From Asticcacaulis excentricus CB 48 (GTDB taxonomy: Bacteria > Pseudomonadota > Alphaproteobacteria > Caulobacterales > Caulobacteraceae), in the NCBI RefSeq assembly GCF_000175215.2, contig NC_014818.1:180261-244260 (forward strand): a stretch of 64,000 bases of DNA, read 5' to 3'. The notes below the pieces were generated by a model, which saw only the letters and a list, made by a program, of their open reading frames with translations, did not search any database and was not told the DNA's origin. The number at the start of each line of letters is the position of its first letter. The stretch's first letter is position 1. The translations under genes and the position numbers were made by a program. Below, in pieces: positions 34,522 through 43,540 of the stretch.

Positions 34522-35678
34522 CACCATTCTCTCACAAAGCCGTCCGGGCCACGCCACACCGGATTGCGCCAGGGCGGGCAATCGCGGCTTAGGCGGCGAA
34601 CCTTGTCCTCATCAACCTCGACCCCAAGACCCGGCCCGCTGAGGGCGGCTACCATGCCGTCTTTCACGTCAAAGATTTCGGGGTTCGTCATATAGCTCAG
34701 CAGGTCGTGGCCGCCTGTATTATAGTGGATACCCAGCGACATTTCCTGAATGACGAAGTTTGGCGTGGATAGTGCGACCTGCATACAGGCGGCCAGAGCA
34801 ATCGGCCCCAGCGGACAATGCGGAGCTATGGCCACGTCATAGGCTTCGGCCATCGCCGCCATGCGCCGCACTTCGGAAATGCCGCCGGCATGGCTGAGGT
34901 CTGGCTGCAGTATATCGACCGACGCCGCCTCCAGAAACGGCTTGATGTCCCAGCGGCTGTAGAGACGCTCCCCCAGCGCAATCGGAATGGTGGTCAGTTT
35001 TGACAACTGTTCTATGGCTTCGGGATGTTCGCTAAGCAGCGGCTCCTCGATAAACAGGGGCCGCAAGGGCTCCAGCGCGCGCGCCAGTTGCTTGGCCATC
35101 GGCTTATGGACCCGTCCGTGAAAATCAAGCCCGGCGTCCATGCCCTCAGCCTTGACGGCTTCCAGACGGCTGACTGTGGCGTCCAGTGAGCGCGGACTAT
35201 CGAGCCAGCCCATCTCTTCGGTGCCGTTCATCTTGACGCAGGTAAAACCCTGCGTTTTGCGCACGCGGGCCGCTTCGACAACATCCGACGGCCTGTCACC
35301 GCCGATCCAGGCATAGACCGGCACGCAATCGCGTACGCGCCCCCCCAGCAATTGATGCACCGGCACGTTCAGCGCCTTACCTTTTAGGTCCCACAGCGCC
35401 TGATCAAGACCCGAAAGGGCCGACATCAGCACGGGACCGCCACGATAGAATCCCAGCCGGTAGGCGGTTTGCCAGACGTCTTCGATACGCTCAGGGTCTG
35501 TGCCCATAAACCGGTCACGCAACGACGCGAAAGCCCCTTCAACGGCTTCGGTGTGACCTTCCAGCGACGCCTCGCCCCAGCCAACGCGGCCATCTTCGGT
35601 TTCAACACGCACGAACAGCCAGCGTGGTGGCACGGGAAAGGTTTCGATTTTGGCGACAGGAGACGTAAGCATGGGCAT
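34521..35678 (-). CDS. dgoD: D-galactonate dehydratase family protein (enolase superfamily)
   Basis: A 385-residue mandelate-racemase-like dehydratase converting D-galactonate to 2-keto-3-deoxygalactonate. It opens with KIETFPVPPRWLFVRVE and has FYRGGPVLMSALSGLDQALW. Metal ligands are the Asp in AGLDFHGRVH, the Glu in FIEEPLL and the Glu in ALGERLYSRWD. A catalytic His lies in IAPHCPLGP. The match to DgoD is close through the capping domain. It lies directly after the GntR regulator (TGA then ATG) in the same operon. Some DgoD relatives use other aldonates, so specificity is likely but not certain. Confidence 0.9.
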   Translation of the reverse strand: MPMLTSPVAKIETFPVPPRWLFVRVETEDGRVGWGEASLEGHTEAVEGAFASLRDRFMGTDPERIEDVWQTAYRLGFYRGGPVLMSALSGLDQALWDLKGKALNVPVHQLLGGRVRDCVPVYAWIGGDRPSDVVEAARVRKTQGFTCVKMNGTEEMGWLDSPRSLDATVSRLEAVKAEGMDAGLDFHGRVHKPMAKQLARALEPLRPLFIEEPLLSEHPEAIEQLSKLTTIPIALGERLYSRWDIKPFLEAASVDILQPDLSHAGGISEVRRMAAMAEAYDVAIAPHCPLGPIALAACMQVALSTPNFVIQEMSLGIHYNTGGHDLLSYMTNPEIFDVKDGMVAALSGPGLGVEVDEDKVRRLSRDCPPWRNPVWRGPDGFVREW

Positions 35679-36443
35679 TCAGACAAACGCGGAGGGTTGA
35701 AGGGTGATTTGACTTGTGACCAGTTGCCGCGCGCCTTCGAGCAGCCACTGCATGGTCTCGCGGGCCCGAACGGGGTCGCCTTCACATATGGCTTTAGCAA
35801 CGCGGGCATGGTCAGGCGCACTGGCCTGACGGCCCTTAACGCGGTTGGTGTAACGGATACTGATGGCAAGCGCTGTGGCGATCATGACGCGCATTTGCTT
35901 GAAAAAGCGATTGCCACTCGCGTTGAGTACGGCGATGTGGAAGGCAATATCAGCCGTAAGACCGTCATCCTCGCCACGTTCGGCGGCGTACATGCGTTCG
36001 ATGGCTTCGCGAATAGCCGCCTTTTGCGCCTCGCTGGCGTCGCGGGCGGCCAGAGCCGCGGCCGCAGGTTCGACCGCCAGACGCATCTCCAGAAAATCGA
36101 GCAACAGCTCAGGCGACCCACGACGCTCCAGAAGCCAGTTCAATACATCCGGATCAAACAGGTTCCAGTCATCCTCAGACGCAATGCGTATACCCTGCCG
36201 CCGGCGCGAGGTGATCAGGCCTTTGGCCGCCAGCATCTTGACCGCCTCACGCACAATGGTGCGCGCCGCATCAAACTGCAGGCATAGCGCCTTTTCGGTG
36301 GGAAAGGTCTTATCTGCATACTGGCCGGTTACAATTGCCGAGCCGAGTGCCTGCACAATCGACTGTGTGGCATTGCTGTGTGCCGCCAGCCCCATACGGG
36401 GAAAAGGGTCTGTACCTGCGGTCACCATGGACATGCCCCTCAT
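35679..36443 (-). CDS. GntR-family (FadR subfamily) regulator
   Basis: A 254-residue regulator with an N-terminal winged helix-turn-helix (TFPTEKALCLQFDAARTIVR, then EAVKMLAAKGLI) and an all-helical FCD effector domain carrying metal-site residues (DIAFHIAVLNASGN). It overlaps the MFS gene by 4 bp. Members of this subfamily next to dgoD (DgoR) are repressors relieved by galactonate. The start could also be a Met three or five codons further in. Confidence 0.9.
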   Translation of the reverse strand: MRGMSMVTAGTDPFPRMGLAAHSNATQSIVQALGSAIVTGQYADKTFPTEKALCLQFDAARTIVREAVKMLAAKGLITSRRRQGIRIASEDDWNLFDPDVLNWLLERRGSPELLLDFLEMRLAVEPAAAALAARDASEAQKAAIREAIERMYAAERGEDDGLTADIAFHIAVLNASGNRFFKQMRVMIATALAISIRYTNRVKGRQASAPDHARVAKAICEGDPVRARETMQWLLEGARQLVTSQITLQPSAFV

Positions 36444-37879
36444 CGCAAACCGAGCTGGGTTTCGATCTCTTCGAGCGAACGCCCCTTTGTTTCCGGTACA
36501 AACCGCGCAATCAGCGCAAAGCCGATCAGGCAGAACAGGCCATAGATCCAGAAGGTGCCTGCCGCCCCCAGCGCCCTGTTAAGGAGCGGGAAGGTGAAGG
36601 TCACGCCGAAACAGGCGACCCACAGGGCCGAAACCGACACCGACATGGCCAGACCCCGCACACGGGTCGGAAAAATCTCGGACAGCAAGACCCATGTAAT
36701 CGGCGCCAGCGACATGGCGTAGAGCGCAATCACCGCCAGCGTCAGCCCGAGCACCAGCGGCCCTGTCAAGCCCATGAAGAAGGCCCCACCAAGTAGCGCG
36801 TGGATAATGGCCATGCCCCCGGCACCCCACAACATCAGGGCGCGTCGCCCGGCCCGATCGACAAAGGCCGTCGCCACCAGCGTGAAGATCAGGTTGATCG
36901 CCCCGGTAATGACGATGTTGAACATGATGCCGCTGAGGTCATAACCGGCACCGCGATAGATTTCTTCGGCATAGTTGAAAATGACGTTGGTGCCGCTCCA
37001 TTGCTGAAGCACCGCCAGCCCTATGCCCATTAAGAGCACAGCAAACACCGCTGGCTTGAACAGCTCACGCCAGTGAGCCTGACCGGAGGCCTCGTGGCTT
37101 AGACTTCGCGCCACATCCGCAATCTGCCCGTCGGCATAGTCGATACCGCCGATACGCTTAAAGACTGCTTTGGCCTCCTCTATTCGCCCCGCCTTGACCA
37201 GCCAGCGAGGGCTTTCCGGCACCAGAATGGCAAGAACCAAAAAAATGAGCGACGGCACGGCGACCGCCGTAAACATCCAGCGCCAGCCGAACTGACCCAC
37301 CCATGATTGGCGTAAGGCTTCGGTCGTCGCCGCTTCCGTGCCAGACCCGGCTATAAGCAGGTTGACGATCTGCGCCCCCAGAATGCCAATGACCAAGGTA
37401 AGCTGGTTGAGCGTCACCAGACGCCCGCGCCACTCCGGAGGCGCGACTTCGGCGATGTAGGTCGGCGACACATTGGAGGCCATGCCAATGGCAACACCGC
37501 CGAGAATACGCCAGACGATAAACAGGTCAAAGGACGTCGCCCACCCGGTGAGGATAGAAGAAACGCCGAACAGCACCGCCGACAGGATCAGAAGCGGCTT
37601 GCGCCCAAAGCGATCCGACAGAAGACCTGCCACGATCGAGCCCACCAGACAGCCCAGAAGTGCACAACTATTTGCCCAGCCGATCAGGGCCTCTGACGTC
37701 AGGTGAAAGTAGGCCTCATAAAAGGGTTTTGCCCCGCCGACAACGACCCAGTCATAGCCAAACAGCAGTCCGCCCAAGGCTGCCACCGCCGAAATCATCC
37801 AGATGTAGGCTAGGTTGAGCTTTGCAGGCGACCCGCCCCCGTCACCTGATACCCCCGTCACGCCTGCACCCGCCGCCAT
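36440..37879 (-). CDS. MFS sugar:proton symporter (sugar porter family)
   Basis: A 479-residue, 12-helix sugar porter. Diagnostic motifs are GGLLFGYDW in TM1, DRFGRKPLL after TM2, PESPRWL before the central loop and PETKGRSLEEIE at the C-terminus. It is the first gene of the MFS-GntR-dgoD-SDR operon. Its family imports neutral sugars such as galactose, xylose or arabinose, which agrees with oxidation to an aldonate by the SDR and dehydration by DgoD. Confidence 0.92.
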   Translation of the reverse strand: MAAGAGVTGVSGDGGGSPAKLNLAYIWMISAVAALGGLLFGYDWVVVGGAKPFYEAYFHLTSEALIGWANSCALLGCLVGSIVAGLLSDRFGRKPLLILSAVLFGVSSILTGWATSFDLFIVWRILGGVAIGMASNVSPTYIAEVAPPEWRGRLVTLNQLTLVIGILGAQIVNLLIAGSGTEAATTEALRQSWVGQFGWRWMFTAVAVPSLIFLVLAILVPESPRWLVKAGRIEEAKAVFKRIGGIDYADGQIADVARSLSHEASGQAHWRELFKPAVFAVLLMGIGLAVLQQWSGTNVIFNYAEEIYRGAGYDLSGIMFNIVITGAINLIFTLVATAFVDRAGRRALMLWGAGGMAIIHALLGGAFFMGLTGPLVLGLTLAVIALYAMSLAPITWVLLSEIFPTRVRGLAMSVSVSALWVACFGVTFTFPLLNRALGAAGTFWIYGLFCLIGFALIARFVPETKGRSLEEIETQLGLR

Positions 37880-38004
37880 TATCCATCCCTTTTATCTTGT
37901 CTTGTTTGCGCTTTTATCGAAGCATCCTGCCAAGGCGTCAAGATATATAATACTTATACCCTTTTGTAGGGACGTCTGGGGTGTGCGGGCAGATCGTCCA
38001 GGAC

Positions 38005-39207
38005 TTAGCGAAACAGGTGCGGCACAAAGCGCGAGCGGTCATCGGTGATCAGATGGTCGCTCTCGCGGACGCCCATGCCCACCGCCTCCCCGCCAATGAC
38101 CCAGCTGCCAATCAGGGCATAGGCTCCGGATGCCTCGTCACGAAACAGATCGGCGAAGGCCTGATAGACGAAGTCATTGTCGGCGTAGTTACCGTCGGTA
38201 TGCGCTTTATGTGCACTTTCATCTGGGGCAAAAACCGACACATTCTGTCCCTCACGACCGAGCGCCGGTTTGCGTACAAAACCACGACCATACGCGCGAA
38301 ACGCCTCGTCACTGCGGCGCGTCTCCAGCAGATAGGGGGTGTTCGGATACATCTCCCACATCTTTGTCATCAGCAGCTTGTTGGCCAGCAGCATCTTCCA
38401 CGCCGGTTCGAACAGGCGGACGGTGTGTGTCAACACGGCCTGCGTCAGAAGCGGGCCATAGTCATCGGCCAGCAGCCAGTCCCACGGATAAAGCTTGAAC
38501 AAGAGCCGGATGGGTACGTCGTTCTGATCGAGGAATGTGCCGCCTTCAACCTCGCTGAAACCGATCTGATCCATCGGCACAAAACAGACCTCCAGCCCGG
38601 CTTCACGCGCCACGCTTTCGACATAGGCCACGGTCCCAGTGTCTTCATCGTGCGGAAAGACGCAGGCTACATGCAGCGGGGCGCCGCGTTGACGCACACC
38701 CAGCAGGCCGGCGTCCCGCTCCACCTTTAAAGCATGCATCCGGTCCACCAGAGCGCGGTGGAGGTCGTTATACTGGTTGGTTGCCTCAGACCCTGAGGTA
38801 TCGGTGAGCCAGCTCCATTGTATCACCGCCCCTTCCAGCAGGCTGGTCGGGGTATCGGCATTATATTCCAGCATTTTTGGCGGATTGACCCCGTCGAAGG
38901 CGAAGTCGATGCGGCCATAGATGTCGCGCTCACGGGTGTGCCAGCTTCGCTCAATCAGCTTTATGGCGTCGGCCTCATAGCCATAGTTTGCCAGTTCACC
39001 GCCTTCGATAATCGCCCCGGCGGCGGCAAGGGCCATCTGATGACAGGCCTCCGTGGCGTCATGGATCGCCTCGATCTCCGCTTCGGTGAAGCGATAGGCC
39101 ACACCCTCATGCCAGTAGGTCAGGCCGGGAGCACTATGCCAGAGCATCCCCTCCGCTTCGACGCGCGCCTTCCAGTTGTCGCGCACCGGCACGAGACAGC
39201 GTTCCAT
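38005..39207 (-). CDS. Glutathionylspermidine synthase-like ATP-grasp protein (YgiC family)
   Basis: A 400-residue ATP-grasp ligase-like protein. Family markers include MLEYNADTPTSLLEGAVIQW (about 120-139), the nucleotide-binding FVRKPALGREGQN, and YALIGSWVIGGEAVGMGVRE near the end. It lacks the amidase half of bifunctional E. coli GspS, as in YgiC. The start at 39207 (MERCLVPV) follows AGAG and gives the normal length. It is third in a DUF350-YgiB-YgiC operon. The substrate is unknown; an amide-forming reaction on a peptide or polyamine at the envelope is the usual suggestion. Confidence 0.88.
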   Translation of the reverse strand: MERCLVPVRDNWKARVEAEGMLWHSAPGLTYWHEGVAYRFTEAEIEAIHDATEACHQMALAAAGAIIEGGELANYGYEADAIKLIERSWHTRERDIYGRIDFAFDGVNPPKMLEYNADTPTSLLEGAVIQWSWLTDTSGSEATNQYNDLHRALVDRMHALKVERDAGLLGVRQRGAPLHVACVFPHDEDTGTVAYVESVAREAGLEVCFVPMDQIGFSEVEGGTFLDQNDVPIRLLFKLYPWDWLLADDYGPLLTQAVLTHTVRLFEPAWKMLLANKLLMTKMWEMYPNTPYLLETRRSDEAFRAYGRGFVRKPALGREGQNVSVFAPDESAHKAHTDGNYADNDFVYQAFADLFRDEASGAYALIGSWVIGGEAVGMGVRESDHLITDDRSRFVPHLFR

Positions 39208-39220
39208 GCGTTTATACTCT

Positions 39221-39928
39221 CTAGCCGCAGCAGCTGCCGCGGAAGGATGAGGATTTGCCAAACCCACCGCGCGATGACGCCCGATAGCCCGTTTCTGTTT
39301 TGCTGTAGGTGCCGCGAGCCGCGTAGCCACGCCCTGAGGGGTCGCGTTCAACATCCATATAGGTCGGCACCGAGCCGCCGGGCGTCACCCGGTAGCCCAT
39401 CGGGCGCAGTCCCCCGGCGCCATAGCTCGACACCTGCCCGCGGCTGTTGACGTAGACGGGATAGGCACCGCCCCCGCGCTCTCGCTCTTTTTCTCGCAGG
39501 TACTGGTCCTGCGACATGCGGCTCATGGCGTTGGACATCATCATGCCCGCCATCAGCGGCACAAACCAGTTGCCACCGGATGGATTGGCGCGACTTTCGC
39601 AATTACCCACGCCGTATTCCGCCTCGCACTGTTGCTTGGCGCTGTAGCCCGGTTGCTGGTTCTGCCATTGCCAGGCTTCAGCAAAGGCGGTTTCGCACAG
39701 TTTATCGTCGTCCTGCGCCGCCTTGCATTCGTCCAGTGTCTTGTACACGCGCATCTGCTCAGTCTGGGCAACAGGCGGGGTCTGCGTTGTCTGTGGCTCA
39801 TCGCAGCCCGTCAACATGGCGAGCGCTGAAACCGTCGTCGCCAGCGCCGCGACCCAGCGCGCCTTGCGCCGATTGAGACGGGCAACATAGGCCGCTCTGT
39901 AGGCCTTGGTGGAGTTATACCGGGTCAT
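39221..39928 (-). CDS. DUF1190 (YgiB) family protein
   Basis: A 235-residue YgiB-like protein. The N-terminus is basic (RLNRRKARWVAALAT), followed by a hydrophobic stretch ending LTGC, which could be a lipobox. The middle has the Cys pattern typical of YgiB (DECKAAQ, DDDKLCETAF, AKQQCEAEYGVGNC), and the tail is Gly/Ser/Arg rich ending in SCCG. It precedes the YgiC gene by 13 bp. Function unknown. Confidence 0.85.
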   Translation of the reverse strand: MTRYNSTKAYRAAYVARLNRRKARWVAALATTVSALAMLTGCDEPQTTQTPPVAQTEQMRVYKTLDECKAAQDDDKLCETAFAEAWQWQNQQPGYSAKQQCEAEYGVGNCESRANPSGGNWFVPLMAGMMMSNAMSRMSQDQYLREKERERGGGAYPVYVNSRGQVSSYGAGGLRPMGYRVTPGGSVPTYMDVERDPSGRGYAARGTYSKTETGYRASSRGGFGKSSSFRGSCCG

Positions 39929-39943
39929 TGTCCTGCCCCTGCC

Positions 39944-40366
39944 TCAGTACGATAAGGCGGAGGCGTTGAGCATACCCACGACCAGACTGAGCGCCGACAG
40001 CGCCAGAGCCGCCGCGATACATCCCTTCTCATTCCCCGGTTCGGTCAGACGGGAGTAGAAGCTCTTGCCAAACAGGCGGACCAGCAGATGCAAAACGATC
40101 TGCGACACGATGCCAATGCCGCCCCACAGGACCATGTCCCCCGCATTGAAGGTCGAATGGCCGACAGACTGAATCGGGAAGGCCAGCGCCAGACTGACCG
40201 CCAGAAAATGGATCGCCACTGCAATATTGCCCTTGCGGATTTCCTGCAGCTCGCGAATTGGCGTGACCCAAAGATAAACCGTTATACCCACCAGCCAGAC
40301 AAGCACACCCGTGCCCAGAAACATCAGATAGGCCGGCAGGTTTTCTAGCGACTCAAAGTTGATCAA
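39944..40366 (-). CDS. DUF350 membrane protein
   Basis: A 140-residue protein with four membrane segments, arranged as the DUF350 duplicated pair (LMFLGTGVLVWLVGITVYLW, AIHFLAVSLALAF, GGIGIVSQIVLHLLVRLF, AALALSALSLVVGML). It is first in the operon with YgiB and YgiC, 15 bp before YgiB. The recurring trio suggests a membrane-associated complex, whose role is not established. Confidence 0.85.
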   Translation of the reverse strand: MINFESLENLPAYLMFLGTGVLVWLVGITVYLWVTPIRELQEIRKGNIAVAIHFLAVSLALAFPIQSVGHSTFNAGDMVLWGGIGIVSQIVLHLLVRLFGKSFYSRLTEPGNEKGCIAAALALSALSLVVGMLNASALSY

Positions 40367-40444
40367 TTGTGTCCCCCTTTTTTGAGTTCAGCCAATCATA
40401 GGGGCAGATGGGCGTATGGCAACGGTCTTTTCCGATCGGTGAGG

Positions 40445-42538
40445 TCACCAGCTAAGAAACACAATGGCATCGGCGGGGACCTTCGCTCGACGGGTGTTAG
40501 GGTCGGTTGTCAGCGGCACATCGGCTTCGTCGGCCAGTAGGGTGACATCCGGTAAACGGCTGCGTTTCTTGGCAAAAACCCGCACAGAGGCCACCTGACC
40601 TGTCGGGCCTTTTAGGACCAGCATCAGCCCCGCCTGATTGCGCGTCACGGTATACGGGTAGTCGGCAAACAGCCAGAAGGGCAGATCGACGCCGTAAAAG
40701 CCGCGCGCAGCTATGATAAAGGCCCCGCCGCTTCCGTAAATCTCCTGCCCGACCTGTCCCGCGGGCTGCCCGTCGGCGTAAAGGTCCTCCAGTGGAAAGG
40801 ACAGTGCACGATCGATATGACCATTGCGGATAGTCGTGGCCAGTGCCTCTTTCGGCAGGGCGTCGGGATAGTAGGACCAGCTTCGATCGAAAGCAAAGCG
40901 GCGATATTCCGACAGCAGCAACTTGACTTTGGGCGGCAACTGCTCCCCGGCCAGTTGCAGCACTTCGTCAAAGGCGGAGAAGGACTCAAAGCACTCATAG
41001 GCCGCCATATAGGGCGCGTCGTGCAGGCAGGTGACGCCAAAGAAGTTGCTATAGGCCGACGCGTTCCCGATCTGCGAATCCCACAGGACGGAATTGTGCA
41101 CGAAGCTGGCCAGAAATACCTCTGCCTGCGCCAGATAGCGCTCATCGCCGTCCATGCGCCACAGCTTGATGCATGCGGCGATGCCCCAAGCCGTCAGATT
41201 GGCCTGATAGACGAGTTCAAAGCGCATGCCTTCGGCCGCGTGCATGGCCGCCTGCGCCTCACCTACGTAAAAATCGTCGCCGGTCAACTGATGCGCCTGA
41301 AGCATAACATAGGCGTAGAGACCGGCCACATCGGTCTGGCCATAGCCGTCGCCTCGCGTCTCGGTAATCACCGAAAAGTCGCGCACATCGTACTGGATGG
41401 GCCACATATACTTGAAATGACGTGCCGATTTGACCGCGTAGTCGAGTGAATCGACAAACAACCGCTTTGCGCGTTTATCACCACGTAAAGCCAGCCGCCC
41501 CAGATTCATCAGCGGGTGGTAAAGATACCATGAGTCCACAGCATTGGCGTTCTTGTCTTCCCCGACATTGGGCAGATAGCGGCGGATGACCCGCAACTCC
41601 TTATCAAAAAAGCGCCCCATCCCAGCCATCAGCACGTTACGGAAGGGCTCCGCCTTCCCAAACAGAGTCTGATATTCGTCAAGGGCCGAGGCAACGCTCA
41701 TCTGCACCATGGAATCCGGATATTCCGAGGCGGTGTAAGGATGCAGATAGACCTGTCCATAATGGCGCAGGGTCGCGTCGGGTGCTGTCTTCAGGTCATG
41801 CAGGGTCTGTTCAGCGCGCGCCGTCCAGTCGTGAAAGCGCGGTTCGGGCCGATCCAGATGCGGATAGATTTCGCCGATCATGTCGATAAACAGACGCGCC
41901 TCGTCCGTCTCATTGGTGGCGCACTCCGTCCGCAGACCCAGATAGGCGTCAGACACGACATAGGTCTGCCCGGCCTTCAGCGGCGCAGTCGGCGGGGACT
42001 TGCCGTTTGGGGCGGCAGGCGGCTGATAGCCCAGCTCCGGCCACTCACCGCCCACCACGCCGTCAGGCTTGGTGGCGGTGGCCTGAAAATAGGGATTAAG
42101 GGCCGTCAGGTTCTGCACATAGAGGGCACAACCAAATGCCGGTTCCTCGACGCAGAAATAGCACAGGCCTGTATTGTAACCGCGTTGCGCCGCCTCGACG
42201 CGGCCCTTTGTGGTCAGCGGATCGCCCTGCTCATCGAGCACGTAGAGGTCGCGCGGCCAAAAGGGCAGGAGCAGATCGAAGGCCGGCCGCAAGGCGCTGC
42301 GCACATTCAAAAGCGTCTCGCCCTTCAGACTCACCTCCACCGTCCATTCGCCCACCTCGGTTTCCACGCGAAAACTTAGGCCCGACGCGGGCGTCTTAAG
42401 CCCCTCTATCCGATAGGGACCGGCGCTGAAAATCAGGCGCAGGGCCAGACCGCCACGCTCTGGTCGCGATATCTTCAGCCACGGCGTATCCCGCCCCGCC
42501 CGGACCTCCAGTGTCAGTTCGCCCATCTGCAATGTCAC
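40445..42538 (-). CDS. Large uncharacterised protein, possible alpha/alpha-toroid glycan enzyme
   Basis: A 697-residue protein that I cannot assign. The first 190 residues look like a beta-sandwich, and the middle (about 240-560) is helical with aromatic-rich turns (SWYLYHPLMNLGRLAL, GLYAYVMLQAHQLTGDDFYV). The last 100 are again beta-rich. No signal peptide, so it appears cytoplasmic. It lies 77 bp downstream of an SDR gene on the same strand and close to a GH130-like phosphorylase, suggesting intracellular breakdown of an imported oligosaccharide. Confidence 0.8.
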   Translation of the reverse strand: MTLQMGELTLEVRAGRDTPWLKISRPERGGLALRLIFSAGPYRIEGLKTPASGLSFRVETEVGEWTVEVSLKGETLLNVRSALRPAFDLLLPFWPRDLYVLDEQGDPLTTKGRVEAAQRGYNTGLCYFCVEEPAFGCALYVQNLTALNPYFQATATKPDGVVGGEWPELGYQPPAAPNGKSPPTAPLKAGQTYVVSDAYLGLRTECATNETDEARLFIDMIGEIYPHLDRPEPRFHDWTARAEQTLHDLKTAPDATLRHYGQVYLHPYTASEYPDSMVQMSVASALDEYQTLFGKAEPFRNVLMAGMGRFFDKELRVIRRYLPNVGEDKNANAVDSWYLYHPLMNLGRLALRGDKRAKRLFVDSLDYAVKSARHFKYMWPIQYDVRDFSVITETRGDGYGQTDVAGLYAYVMLQAHQLTGDDFYVGEAQAAMHAAEGMRFELVYQANLTAWGIAACIKLWRMDGDERYLAQAEVFLASFVHNSVLWDSQIGNASAYSNFFGVTCLHDAPYMAAYECFESFSAFDEVLQLAGEQLPPKVKLLLSEYRRFAFDRSWSYYPDALPKEALATTIRNGHIDRALSFPLEDLYADGQPAGQVGQEIYGSGGAFIIAARGFYGVDLPFWLFADYPYTVTRNQAGLMLVLKGPTGQVASVRVFAKKRSRLPDVTLLADEADVPLTTDPNTRRAKVPADAIVFLSW

Positions 42539-42615
42539 TACGGCAGGTTGACTGCCTTACAAATCGGCCCGGACCCGCAGGGTTTCGGGCGTCACGCGCC
42601 CTGCTTTATGTGCCA

Positions 42616-43362
42616 TCACGCGCGTTCCACCAGGGGTTCGACGCGCAAAACCGAGACATCGGTACGCACCGAGCGCGTCAGAGCAAAGCCGATGGTGTCG
42701 GCCAGCTCTTCGGCATAAAGCATCTCATTGCGCGCGATGGCCTCACGCTGCTCTGCGGGGCTCTTTTCCTGCATGTCGGCCCCGACAGAACCGGGCTCGA
42801 CCAGAGTGACCTTGATTTTGAGATCCATCACCTCCTTACGCAGCGTCTTGGCATAGGTTTCAATCCCGGCCTTGGTCGCCGCATAGACGCTGCTGCCCGC
42901 ACCTTTGAACTCGGCACTGATTGAGCCCACAAACACCAGATGACCGCCCCCACTGTCTTTCAGGCGCGCAATGGCTTCACGAGCGCAGGCGATATAGCCC
43001 AGAAAGTTGGTCTCCGCCGCCAGCCGCCAGTCCTCATCGGTCTCATCCTGCGCCCCGCCAACAGCCAGACCGGCATTGTTGATCAGGATATCAAGCCCGC
43101 CCAAGCTGTCGTCTACCGCCGCAAAGACGCGGGCCACGCCTTCGCGGGTTGAGACGTCGGCGGTCAGGCCGAAAACATCAGCCTGCGGATTGACCGCACG
43201 CGCATGAGCCAGTGCGTCCTCCAGTTCCGGCTGGTGCCGCCCAAAGGTGACGACACGCGCCCCCTGTTCGGCCAGTAACGCCACCGTGGCCCGTCCGATG
43301 CCGGTCGTGCCGCCGGTCACCAGAACCCGTTTGCCCGCAAGCGAAGTCGTCTCGACAGCCAT
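42616..43362 (-). CDS. Short-chain dehydrogenase/reductase
   Basis: A 248-residue SDR with TGGTTGIGRA (about 15-24), NNAG, Ser in FVGSIS and the pair YAATK. The start at 43362 has GGAG six bases upstream; longer in-frame readings lack this. It is divergent from the GH130-like gene across 178 bp that must hold both promoters, though I see no clear operator there. Confidence 0.88.
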   Translation of the reverse strand: MAVETTSLAGKRVLVTGGTTGIGRATVALLAEQGARVVTFGRHQPELEDALAHARAVNPQADVFGLTADVSTREGVARVFAAVDDSLGGLDILINNAGLAVGGAQDETDEDWRLAAETNFLGYIACAREAIARLKDSGGGHLVFVGSISAEFKGAGSSVYAATKAGIETYAKTLRKEVMDLKIKVTLVEPGSVGADMQEKSPAEQREAIARNEMLYAEELADTIGFALTRSVRTDVSVLRVEPLVERA

Positions 43363-43540
43363 CACCGTCTCCATTTGTTGCAAGGAAGCTGACGAACAAA
43401 CTGCGGTTGCGGACATCAAAAGAAAATGCGGATCGCCCCACCTTCCCGCAACTTTGCCGATTGCTTACGTCACCCCGTCGTCGGCCCATATCCCGCTTAC
43501 CGCGAATATCCGATGGTCTCGTAGCCCTGACGCAGTGTGA

